From positions 1 through 35,744 of the forward strand of contig NZ_APMH01000039.1 in NCBI RefSeq assembly GCF_000359585.1: a stretch of 35,744 nucleotides of DNA, in the 5' to 3' direction. Origin of the DNA: Clostridium tyrobutyricum DSM 2637 = ATCC 25755 = JCM 11008. GTDB lineage: Bacteria; Bacillota; Clostridia; Clostridiales; Clostridiaceae. Below are positions 8,378 through 14,946 of the stretch, piece after piece. The notes under the pieces were generated by a model. That model worked only from the letters and a program-made list of their open reading frames with translations. It was not told the DNA's origin and made no database searches. How positions within the stretch are numbered: the first letter of the stretch is position 1; the number at the start of each line of letters is the position of its first letter. The translations under genes were made by a program, and so were the position numbers.

Positions 8378-9094
8378 ATGAATATAGATATAATTATATC
8401 AGCGGATGATATAAAAGAGGATAAGATAAAGAATAAATCTGTATTAGTGATAGATATGCTTAGGGCAACTTCCGTAATAATTACGGCTATAAATAATGGT
8501 TGTAAGGAAGTTATACCCGTATTAAATATTGATGAAGCTCTTGATATAGTTAGTTCAAATAGAAGCAAGTATATACTAGGTGGGGAGAGAAATACAGTTA
8601 AAATAAAAGGTTTTGATTTTTCTAATTCTCCGTTTGAATATAAGACAAATGTAGTAAAAAATAAAATTTTGGTTATGACAACTACCAATGGTACTAAAGC
8701 TATTAAAAATAGCATTACAGCTAAGAATATTTTAATAGGAGCTATGATAAATGCAAAGGCAGTGGCTAGTAAATTGGTAGGCTTGAATAATGATATTGTT
8801 ATTGTAAATGCAGGTACTAATGGACAGTTTTCTATAGATGACTTTATTTGTGCTGGATATATTATAGAAAATATTATGAGTATTACTGATAGTATAATAA
8901 CTTCAGATATAGCAACAACAGCTAAATATATATATGATAATAATAAAAATATAATAAGTTTTATTAAATATGCAAAGCATTATAAAGTGATTAAAAATCT
9001 GAAATTAGATAAGGATTTGGAATATTGCTGCCAAAAAGATATTGTTAGTATAGTTCCAGAATATGAAAATGGCTCAATAATAAATAAGAAATGA
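8378..9094 (+). CDS. comB: ComB-like 2-phosphosulfolactate phosphatase
   Basis: A 238-residue protein of the ComB family. Family motifs seen are VLVIDMLRATSVI near the N-terminus, GGERN, and the TTTNGT/VNAGTNGQFSIDD segments that build the acidic Mg-binding site. Characterised members hydrolyse 2-phosphosulfolactate in coenzyme M synthesis. Many clostridia carry homologues without the rest of that pathway, and no other coenzyme M gene is seen here, so the physiological substrate is uncertain. I choose the ATG at 8378 (GGGAGTG upstream) over the in-frame ATG at 8363, which lies in the ribosome binding site. The stop codon lies within the left arm of a long terminator hairpin. Confidence 0.85.
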   Translation: MNIDIIISADDIKEDKIKNKSVLVIDMLRATSVIITAINNGCKEVIPVLNIDEALDIVSSNRSKYILGGERNTVKIKGFDFSNSPFEYKTNVVKNKILVMTTTNGTKAIKNSITAKNILIGAMINAKAVASKLVGLNNDIVIVNAGTNGQFSIDDFICAGYIIENIMSITDSIITSDIATTAKYIYDNNKNIISFIKYAKHYKVIKNLKLDKDLEYCCQKDIVSIVPEYENGSIINKK

Positions 9095-9128
9095 TATTAT
9101 AAATCAATATATAATATCATTTCTTATC
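9083..9128. terminator. bidirectional terminator after comB
   Basis: A perfect inverted repeat of 17-18 bp (9084-9101 with 9110-9127) and an 8-nt loop. It lies between convergent comB and the 51-residue membrane-protein ORF, and overlaps the comB stop codon. Confidence 0.8.
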
Positions 9129-9130
9129 TA

Positions 9131-9286
9131 TTAGTTATTCCTAAGTGATTTGATTTTGTGTTTTAATTTTTTATTTTCATATTTTAAAAGTAAAATTTGT
9201 TTTCGCTGAGCTGAAATTTTGTTCTTTAAATAATAAAAAGCTGCTAATGAACCAGATATAAGTATAAAAAACAAGAAACCTATCAT
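9131..9286 (-). CDS. small single-span membrane protein (51 aa)
   Basis: A short ORF with an AGGAG Shine-Dalgarno sequence 9 nt before its ATG. Residues 2-20 are a hydrophobic transmembrane helix (IGFLFFILISGSLAAFYYL). The rest is strongly basic and heptad-like (KNKISAQRKQILLLKYENKK, then more Lys/Arg), suggesting a cytoplasmic coiled-coil tail. It begins 27 nt after the HAD phosphatase gene and ends just before a strong terminator, so it looks like the last gene of the unit that starts at the cobalamin riboswitch. I recognise no family and do not assign a function. Good ribosome binding, spacing and placement argue that it is real. Confidence 0.65.
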   Translation of the reverse strand: MIGFLFFILISGSLAAFYYLKNKISAQRKQILLLKYENKKLKHKIKSLRNN

Positions 9287-9313
9287 AATTATATACTCCT
9301 AAAATTGTGCTGA

Positions 9314-10021
9314 TTATATTATATTAATATATTTATAAAATATGCTGATTAATTCAGAAAAGTTCGTGATACCTAAATCTGAATATTGTAATAGAGTATT
9401 CCAACTATGAGGACAGTAGGCATCTTTTACTGCTATAACCTTCATATTTAATAATTTAACTGTTTTAATAGCATCAAGTGAATCTTCAAATACAACACAT
9501 TTTCGAGGAATTACTTTAATTTTTTTTGATGCCATAATATATATGTCAGGAAAATTCTTCCCACGTTTTACATCTTCAGTTGTAGTAATTACATCAAATA
9601 ATTCATATATATTATTTTTCTTTAAAGCGGTCTCTGCCAAGGTTCTGTAATTGCTTGTAGCTAAAGCTATTTTTATATCTTTTGATTTCAAAAGCTTTAA
9701 AAATTCCAGTGCATAAGGTTTAAGCATCATAGTATTTGAGTATTTATAAAAAGCCATATCATACCATTCTTTTTGTATAACATCTATACTGTCCGATAAG
9801 TTGAATTTATCTTGAAAGTATTTAGCTGTTTCAGTAAAACTAAGATTTTCTATATCATATTTTAGATTTTTAGGAATACTTACTCCTCTTTTTCCTAAGT
9901 ATTCTCTATCAATATCATCCCATATACACATAGAATTAATAAGTGTACCATCTAAATCAAAAATAGCACCACTAATATTTTTAAATAGATCTATAAACTT
10001 TTTCTCTTTTGATGTATCCAT
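9314..10021 (-). CDS. HAD-superfamily hydrolase (beta-phosphoglucomutase/phosphatase type)
   Basis: A 235-residue soluble enzyme with all four HAD motifs. These are FDLDGTLINS (nucleophile and acid/base Asp), ATSN (motif II), the Lys in VKRGKNFPD (motif III) and VFEDSLDAI (motif IV). An alpha-helical cap lies between motifs I and II, the layout of subfamily IA phosphatases and phosphomutases. The substrate cannot be read from sequence. I prefer the ATG at 10021, which has TGGAG 8 nt upstream, over the ATG at 10042. It follows cbiO by 54 nt with no terminator that I can see, so it may be co-transcribed with the cobalt transporter. Confidence 0.88.
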   Translation of the reverse strand: MDTSKEKKFIDLFKNISGAIFDLDGTLINSMCIWDDIDREYLGKRGVSIPKNLKYDIENLSFTETAKYFQDKFNLSDSIDVIQKEWYDMAFYKYSNTMMLKPYALEFLKLLKSKDIKIALATSNYRTLAETALKKNNIYELFDVITTTEDVKRGKNFPDIYIMASKKIKVIPRKCVVFEDSLDAIKTVKLLNMKVIAVKDAYCPHSWNTLLQYSDLGITNFSELISIFYKYINII

Positions 10022-10075
10022 ATATTTATCTCCATTAATCATAGTAAATCTATAATAATTTTAACATAAAATAAT

Positions 10076-10909
10076 TTATTTAATCGTATTTTTCTTAAAA
10101 AGTTCTCTAGCCTGTCCTATAGTTAAAGGAAGATTGTTTGATTTTATAAATCCATCTTTTATTAGAATTTCTGTTAAATGAGCTACTCTAGGAAGCCTTA
10201 AATTTATTTTTCTAAGTATATCTACATTTGAAAATACTTCTTTAGTTGATCCATGGAGAACTATTTCACCTTTGTTTAAAACAAATATTCTATCTGCTAG
10301 AAGAGGAACTATATCAACATCGTGGGTAGAAAATATTATGGTGATTTTTAAATCTTTATTTATAGAGTTTAATAATTTTATGAGTTGAGATACACCAATA
10401 GGATCTAAAGCTGCAGTTGGCTCGTCCAATACAAGAACTTTAGGTTTCATTGCTAGAACACTGGCAAGTGCAACTCTTTTTTTCTCACCACCACTTAAAG
10501 TATTAGGACTTCTATTTTCATATTCAGATATTTTAGTTGAGTTTAAAGCCCATTTTATAAGTTCATCTAGTTCTTTACCTTTAATCCCCATATTCATAGG
10601 ACCATAGGCAATTTCCTGACGTACATTGGAATTGAAAAGTTGATCATCTGAATCTTGAAATACCATACCTACATTTTGTCTTATTTTAGATAAATTCTCT
10701 TTACAGACAGTCATTCCATCTACAGTAATATTTCCAGAAGTAGGGGTCAAGAGTCCGTTAAAAAGCTGAAATAGAGTAGATTTTCCAGCTCCGTTTGGTC
10801 CAAGTATTGCTATTCTTTCTTGTGGATTTATATTCATATTTATATTTTTAAGAACTGTATTTCCGTCAACATAAGTATAGTTTACATTGGATAAGTTTAT
10901 AAGTTCCAT
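10076..10909 (-). CDS. cbiO: cobalt ECF transporter ATPase CbiO
   Basis: The 277-residue ATP-binding subunit of the cobalt energy-coupling-factor transporter. Visible motifs are Walker A GPNGAGKST, the Q-loop region VGMVFQDSDDQLF, signature LSGGEKKR, Walker B VLVLDEPTAALDP and the switch His in STHDVD. The D-loop and Q-loop extension (DSDDQLF) are typical of ECF ATPases. The ATG at 10909 has AAGGTGAT upstream; the in-frame GTG at 10918 lies in that site. It starts 18 nt after cbiQ and is the fourth gene after the cobalamin riboswitch. Confidence 0.94.
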   Translation of the reverse strand: MELINLSNVNYTYVDGNTVLKNINMNINPQERIAILGPNGAGKSTLFQLFNGLLTPTSGNITVDGMTVCKENLSKIRQNVGMVFQDSDDQLFNSNVRQEIAYGPMNMGIKGKELDELIKWALNSTKISEYENRSPNTLSGGEKKRVALASVLAMKPKVLVLDEPTAALDPIGVSQLIKLLNSINKDLKITIIFSTHDVDIVPLLADRIFVLNKGEIVLHGSTKEVFSNVDILRKINLRLPRVAHLTEILIKDGFIKSNNLPLTIGQARELFKKNTIK

Positions 10910-10927
10910 ATTTATCACCTTTTTTAA

Positions 10928-11707
10928 CTAGATTAATATATTTAAGATTAATATGCTTATTAAAATAATTTCTAAAAATATACCAAGGTATAGATCAAAT
11001 TTTGGTATAGGATGATTAAAGAAGTTTATTGTATTACTTGTTTCACTATATCCTCTACTAAGCATAGCTTTATATATTCTAGTGCTTTTATCTAGAGATT
11101 TTATCAATATATAAAGTGCAATTTTTCCAGAATCTTTTATTTTATTTATCCAATTCAATGAATCACCAAGACGGCTAAGTTGAGCTTTTTTCATATTTTG
11201 TGCAGTTTCTTCTATTATGAATAAATATCTATACATCATATCGGCTATATCAATTATTATAGAGGGAATCTTAAGTATTCTTAATGTTTCTAAAATTTCT
11301 ATCATAGGAGTACTAAAGGATAGAATACAAGCTAAGCTTACGGCAGTTATAATTCTCAAAAGAATTATAAATCCAAGCTGAAGCCCCTCTCTATAAATAT
11401 TTAATTTTATGGAACCAAGATAAATGCACGTTAATATATGACTCCCATTAGTAAATAAACTACTTAAAAAAACTAACCATGCTATTGCAAATGGAAGAAT
11501 AAGTCTGATTAATAAATTCTTCCAGGGTATTTTTAATGTATTAAAACATATTAATGAAATTAGAAAAAGAGAAATTATAAAATACCAGTGTGAAGAAACA
11601 GCAGCAATTATTATGCTGCTGAGAAATAACACTGTTTTTATTCTTCCATCCATACGATGTATAGGAGTATTTAAATTATTGAAATGATTAAAATTGGATA
11701 ATTCCAT
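10928..11707 (-). CDS. cbiQ: cobalt ECF transporter transmembrane subunit CbiQ
   Basis: The 259-residue integral membrane T-component. Several hydrophobic helices span residues about 25-130 and 240-259. A cytoplasmic coupling-helix region contains MMYRYLFIIEE and a later Ala-x-x-x-Gly-type segment (AMLSRGYSE) that contacts the ATPases in this family. AAGGAAGAA precedes the ATG. It begins 2 nt after the CbiN-like gene, so the two are probably translationally coupled. Confidence 0.93.
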   Translation of the reverse strand: MELSNFNHFNNLNTPIHRMDGRIKTVLFLSSIIIAAVSSHWYFIISLFLISLICFNTLKIPWKNLLIRLILPFAIAWLVFLSSLFTNGSHILTCIYLGSIKLNIYREGLQLGFIILLRIITAVSLACILSFSTPMIEILETLRILKIPSIIIDIADMMYRYLFIIEETAQNMKKAQLSRLGDSLNWINKIKDSGKIALYILIKSLDKSTRIYKAMLSRGYSETSNTINFFNHPIPKFDLYLGIFLEIILISILILNILI

Positions 11708-11709
11708 TT

Positions 11710-12051
11710 TTATTCTTCCTTTAAAGATTTTTTATTTGATTCTGGTTTAGCAAAAAGTTTTTCCCAATGATGCCCTATAATTATACCAGAAAAAAATCCG
11801 GCTACAGTAAAAGCACCTACCTGTGCATCCCCAGGTAATTCAACAAAAGGATGACTTTCTGCTTTTATTGTCTTAGATGCCATTGTATTTACTACGTCAT
11901 CTGTTCCGCCAGCATCCATTTTATGGTTGTACATATATTTGCTTGAAACAAATATGCATAATAGGATAGTAAAAGCAATGCCTAACATTACCTTGGTGAA
12001 CTTATCTAAAAACTTTAAACTGGAACTAGTATTTTCAATATTTGAACTCAT
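11710..12051 (-). CDS. cbiN: CbiN-like small cobalt transport subunit
   Basis: A 113-residue protein with two predicted transmembrane helices (about residues 20-40 and 77-95) around an extracytoplasmic loop. The loop carries AGGTDDVV, close to the GGSDD segment of CbiN, and the C-terminal helix region is GAFTVAGFFSGIIIGHHW. CbiN helps CbiM load cobalt. The similarity is modest, so I infer the role mainly from position between cbiM and cbiQ. The ATG at 12051 follows the cbiM stop by one nucleotide and uses AGGAGG at the end of cbiM; the longer ATG at 12090 would overlap cbiM. Confidence 0.8.
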   Translation of the reverse strand: MSSNIENTSSSLKFLDKFTKVMLGIAFTILLCIFVSSKYMYNHKMDAGGTDDVVNTMASKTIKAESHPFVELPGDAQVGAFTVAGFFSGIIIGHHWEKLFAKPESNKKSLKEE

Positions 12052-12052
12052 A

Positions 12053-12730
12053 TTAAATAGCCTCCTTGTCTTTTGGTTTAAATAAAACATTAGGCATAAG
12101 ATCTGGTCTTCTAGAAGCCAAAACTTGAATAATTACTGCAGTAAAAACACCTTCTGCTATAGCTAGAGGTATTTGAGTCGGTCCATATCCGAAGAAAAAT
12201 ACCATCCATTGTTTAAAAAACGGGATATTACCATGTAAATCTAATGCAAGTTCAAAAGCTGCCGTTAAATATGTTAATATGTCTCCTACAATTCCTGCTG
12301 CTCCAGCAGCCAGCCATAAAGGACTTTTAAAATATCTAAATATTTTCCATATCAGGTAGCCGGAAATTCCCCCAACTATACCCATGGAAAAGTTATTTGC
12401 TCCAAGGGTAGTTATACCACCATGTCCTAGAAATATTGCCTGAAAAAACAGAGCTATTGCTGAAATTACTGTAGTTGCAAAGGGCCCAACTATTATTGCT
12501 GCTAGGGCAGTACCACAGGGATGAGAAGAAGAACCTGTTACGGGTACGGGAATGTGCATCACTGATATAATAAACACTGCTACTCCCATCATAGCTAGAA
12601 AAGGTTTGTAATATAAATTTTCCTTTACTCTCTTTTTTATCTCTTTAACACCAGGAATAAGAAATACTGCGCTAATAGCGTACCAGGTACCCCAGGACTG
12701 TGGTGAAAGTATACCATCTTCTATATGCAT
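12053..12730 (-). CDS. cbiM: cobalt ECF transporter substrate-specificity subunit CbiM
   Basis: A 225-residue membrane protein with about six to seven helices. The N-terminal MHIEDG motif, whose Met amine and His2 coordinate the metal, is intact, so no residues can precede this Met. The second conserved motif MHIPVPVTGSSSH is also present. Nickel (NikM) and cobalt (CbiM) S-components share these motifs. I call cobalt because an adenosylcobalamin riboswitch lies directly upstream. The Shine-Dalgarno sequence GGAGG is 9-10 nt from the ATG. Confidence 0.94.
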   Translation of the reverse strand: MHIEDGILSPQSWGTWYAISAVFLIPGVKEIKKRVKENLYYKPFLAMMGVAVFIISVMHIPVPVTGSSSHPCGTALAAIIVGPFATTVISAIALFFQAIFLGHGGITTLGANNFSMGIVGGISGYLIWKIFRYFKSPLWLAAGAAGIVGDILTYLTAAFELALDLHGNIPFFKQWMVFFFGYGPTQIPLAIAEGVFTAVIIQVLASRRPDLMPNVLFKPKDKEAI

Positions 12731-12781
12731 AAAAAGCCTCCAAAATAAAATTTTTTTATAATTGTATAATTACATTAAAAG

Positions 12782-12807
12782 ACCCCTCAGCAAAAATACT
12801 GTGGGGT
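12782..12807 (-). terminator. intrinsic terminator of the cobalamin riboswitch
   Basis: Read on the minus strand, ACCCC-A-CAG pairs with CTG-A-GGGGT (one A-A mismatch) around an 8-nt loop, followed directly by CTTTT. It lies between the riboswitch aptamer and cbiM, so it is the natural expression platform. Confidence 0.75.
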
Positions 12808-12868
12808 TTAAATATAATCGTAATTAAAAGGACACATCGAAAACCCCCCTATCTGTCGTAGAGTTAAT

Positions 12869-13060
12869 GGATTAATATTACAGGCAGGTATTCTGACTTA
12901 AGCATCATCATCTTTATAACCTTCCCAATTTCTCAGTGATATTTTAATAAAGACTTCGCTTTTACAGCGGCGGGACCGTGCGAGATTTACACTCAACTTC
13001 CCTTTTAATCAATTCAGTATTAATTAATATTAAATTGAACCTTATAATATATTATTAATT
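12869..13060 (-). promoter_or_regulatory. adenosylcobalamin (B12) riboswitch
   Basis: The minus strand carries the conserved cobalamin-riboswitch core: AAAAGGGAA, then GTGTAAATCTC, then GGTCCCGCCGCTGTAA (around 12965-13005), and at the 3' end GTCAGAATACCTGCC (around 12880-12900). AT-rich complementary ends (about 13045-13060 and 12869-12882) can close stem P1. It controls cbiMNQO and possibly the genes beyond. High adenosylcobalamin should shut expression off through the terminator at 12782-12807. Confidence 0.93.
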
Positions 13061-13080
13061 TTTATAAGTAATTATACGAT

Positions 13081-13118
13081 TATTAGTTTGACATAAAATA
13101 AAATTTATGTCAAACTAA
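13081..13118. repeat. perfect 16-bp inverted repeat between the hydrogenase gene and the riboswitch
   Basis: Positions 13081-13096 pair perfectly with 13103-13118 around a 6-nt loop. The most likely role is the 3' hairpin of the hydrogenase transcript, which ends 19 nt earlier at 13137. On the minus strand no T-run follows; the T-rich side is on the plus strand. Each arm contains TTGACA. A TATAAT (minus strand, 13071-13076) lies just downstream, so an operator role for the riboswitch promoter is the alternative. Confidence 0.5.
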
Positions 13119-13136
13119 TTATATTTTTTATGTAGT

Positions 13137-14483
13137 TTAAAAGTTCCTCTCAAATATAGATATTTTTTCTTCATCTTTAAAGTCATCTATAGAATTGATT
13201 CCTATTTTATTCAATATGGTATTCATGCATATACTGTCTACTGCCACATTGATATCTGAATTGTTTGCAAATTCATCTACATGTTTTTTGCCTTGTTCTT
13301 TAGAAATTATAGCTTTAGGTCCACCGACACAGCCGCCAATACATCCCATGCCTTCTATGAAATTAGCATGTATTTCATTATTTTGAGCTTTTGAAAGAAT
13401 TTCTTTGCATTCTTTTATTCCATTTGCTTGAATTGCTTTTAATAAATTCTTTTTTTCAGGAAATATTCTTCCTACTGCGTCGTTTACTGCAATAGATACA
13501 CCACCTGTACGAGCATAAAGTCTTCCACCTTTTGAAGCATACTCTGAGGATTCATCATTTTCAAGTTCAGAAGGATTTATTTTAAAAGTTTCAAATATAT
13601 CCTTTAACTCTTGAAATGTAAGTACAAAGTCTATGCTTCCTGCTATATCTTTGTTTTTTGCCTCAGCTTTTTTAGCTATACAGGGTCCAACAAATACAAC
13701 GTTGCAATTTGAGTTTAATTTTTTTATAACTCGCCCTGCAGCTATCATAGGTGAAACTGAAGGAGACACATATTTTACTAAATCCTTATAAACTCTTTTT
13801 AACATACCAACCCACATAGGGCAGCAGCACGAGGTTATCATAAGATCATCTTCACTATTTACGTAATGATCGAATTCTATGGATTCTTTTAATGTGAGCA
13901 TATCTGCGAAAAATGCTACTTCCACCATGTCAGTAAAACCCATCTTTTTAAAGGCACTTCTGAGTTGACCTATTTTTATGTCGCTGCCAAATTGCCCTAC
14001 TATTGCTGGTGCTACTGCAGCAATTACAGGAGAGTTATCTTTTAATATATTTGCTAAAGGTAAAAATTGAACCTGATCCATTATGCCACCCGATGGACAA
14101 GATTCCACACATATTCCGCAATCTGTACATTTATCCGTGTCAATATAAGTTGTATTTTTATCATTGTCTACAAGTATAGCTTCAAAAGGACAAGATTTTA
14201 CACAGGCGATATCGCCATTTTCATCCTTGCAATCTAGAGAACAGCGTTTAGTTTTATTTACTATTTTATTATTTTTATTATAGTTTTCTATAGCATTTTT
14301 TAAATCGGATGTAAAATTGCTGCTATATGGTATATTAGTTCCACAAAGTGAAGAAATTACAGAACATAGTTCTTCTTTATCAATATTGCTTTCTGAGAAA
14401 ATTTCTTTTATTTTTTGCTCGAAATTTCCACTATAGTATGATTCTAGTATAACCTTGAATAACTGGCTATATTTTTCTTTCAT
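13137..14483 (-). CDS. group B (CpIII-like) [FeFe] hydrogenase
   Basis: A 448-residue iron-only hydrogenase with an N-terminal helical extension. Two [4Fe-4S] ferredoxin clusters follow (first C-x3-C-x8-C-x3-CP, second CTDCGICVESCP, about residues 81-130), then the H-cluster domain. The three H-cluster motifs are TSCCCPMW, PCIAKKAEA and EGMGCIGGCVGGPK. The extra Cys in TSCCCP and MGC in place of the usual MAC are, as I recall, features of group B enzymes such as Clostridium pasteurianum hydrogenase III, unlike the TSCCPGW-type motif of group A. It should exchange electrons between ferredoxin and protons/H2 in the cytoplasm. Transcription is in the direction of the riboswitch, from which it is separated by the inverted repeat at 13081-13118. 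The Shine-Dalgarno sequence is GAGGAGCTG. Confidence 0.9.
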   Translation of the reverse strand: MKEKYSQLFKVILESYYSGNFEQKIKEIFSESNIDKEELCSVISSLCGTNIPYSSNFTSDLKNAIENYNKNNKIVNKTKRCSLDCKDENGDIACVKSCPFEAILVDNDKNTTYIDTDKCTDCGICVESCPSGGIMDQVQFLPLANILKDNSPVIAAVAPAIVGQFGSDIKIGQLRSAFKKMGFTDMVEVAFFADMLTLKESIEFDHYVNSEDDLMITSCCCPMWVGMLKRVYKDLVKYVSPSVSPMIAAGRVIKKLNSNCNVVFVGPCIAKKAEAKNKDIAGSIDFVLTFQELKDIFETFKINPSELENDESSEYASKGGRLYARTGGVSIAVNDAVGRIFPEKKNLLKAIQANGIKECKEILSKAQNNEIHANFIEGMGCIGGCVGGPKAIISKEQGKKHVDEFANNSDINVAVDSICMNTILNKIGINSIDDFKDEEKISIFERNF

Positions 14484-14563
14484 TCCAAACAGCTCCTCGG
14501 GAAATAATGTATTTTATTACACTTATTATATCATATTATATATCAGTAAATATATAATATTGT

Positions 14564-14872
14564 TTAAACTGATGAATCACCAGTACCCCTAGTTGGAACT
14601 GTGGACATTAGGAAACCTACCAATATCGATACAACAGCTGGAGCAATTATATTTATATATGCTATATAAGAAGTCCTATATAATGAAAATGCTATAATAG
14701 CATTTATACCTATAGTGATTAAAAACACGTATATTATGAATTTGGCCATAGAACTAAATATTTTTTCATATATCTTATGTCGTATAGGTCCATTAAGTAT
14801 ATTTTTAAATAGATAATAAGCAATAAAAATCAATACAATATCTACTCCAGCTGATATTAAAAAGTTTTTCAA
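14564..14872 (-). CDS. small three-span membrane protein, unknown function
   Basis: A 102-residue hydrophobic protein with about three transmembrane helices (residues about 5-24, 43-65 and 72-92) and a short polar C-terminus (TVPTRGTGDSSV). I recognise no domain. The start is TTG at 14872 with a strong GGAGGTG 9 nt upstream. That ribosome binding site is the 3' arm of a hairpin (14882-14925), which could limit translation. It lies 75 nt downstream of murC and 80 nt upstream of the hydrogenase gene on the same strand. No evidence links it functionally to either. Confidence 0.7.
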   Translation of the reverse strand: MKNFLISAGVDIVLIFIAYYLFKNILNGPIRHKIYEKIFSSMAKFIIYVFLITIGINAIIAFSLYRTSYIAYINIIAPAVVSILVGFLMSTVPTRGTGDSSV

Positions 14873-14881
14873 ATTAAAACA

Positions 14882-14925
14882 CCTCCAATATAGTAATTAC
14901 TTGTAGTATTTACTATATTCAGAGG
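14882..14925 (-). promoter_or_regulatory. hairpin covering the ribosome binding site of the 102-residue membrane protein
   Basis: On the minus strand CCTC-TG-AATATAGTAA (14910-14925) pairs with TTACTATATT-G-GAGG (14882-14896), a 14-bp stem with a small internal asymmetry. The 3' arm contains the GGAGG used by the downstream TTG start. It could be an RBS-occluding switch or the murC terminator (GTTTT follows). Confidence 0.55.
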
Positions 14926-14946
14926 TTTTACACACTTTATATAAAT

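Noticed and set aside
8347-8715. Minus-strand 122-codon ORF opposite comB
   Set aside because: It is antisense to a conserved gene and has no ribosome binding site or recognisable domain.
12053-12730. Nickel rather than cobalt transporter
   Set aside because: The MHIxDG motifs do not separate the two metals, but the adenosylcobalamin riboswitch directly upstream and the CbiN-like subunit favour cobalt.
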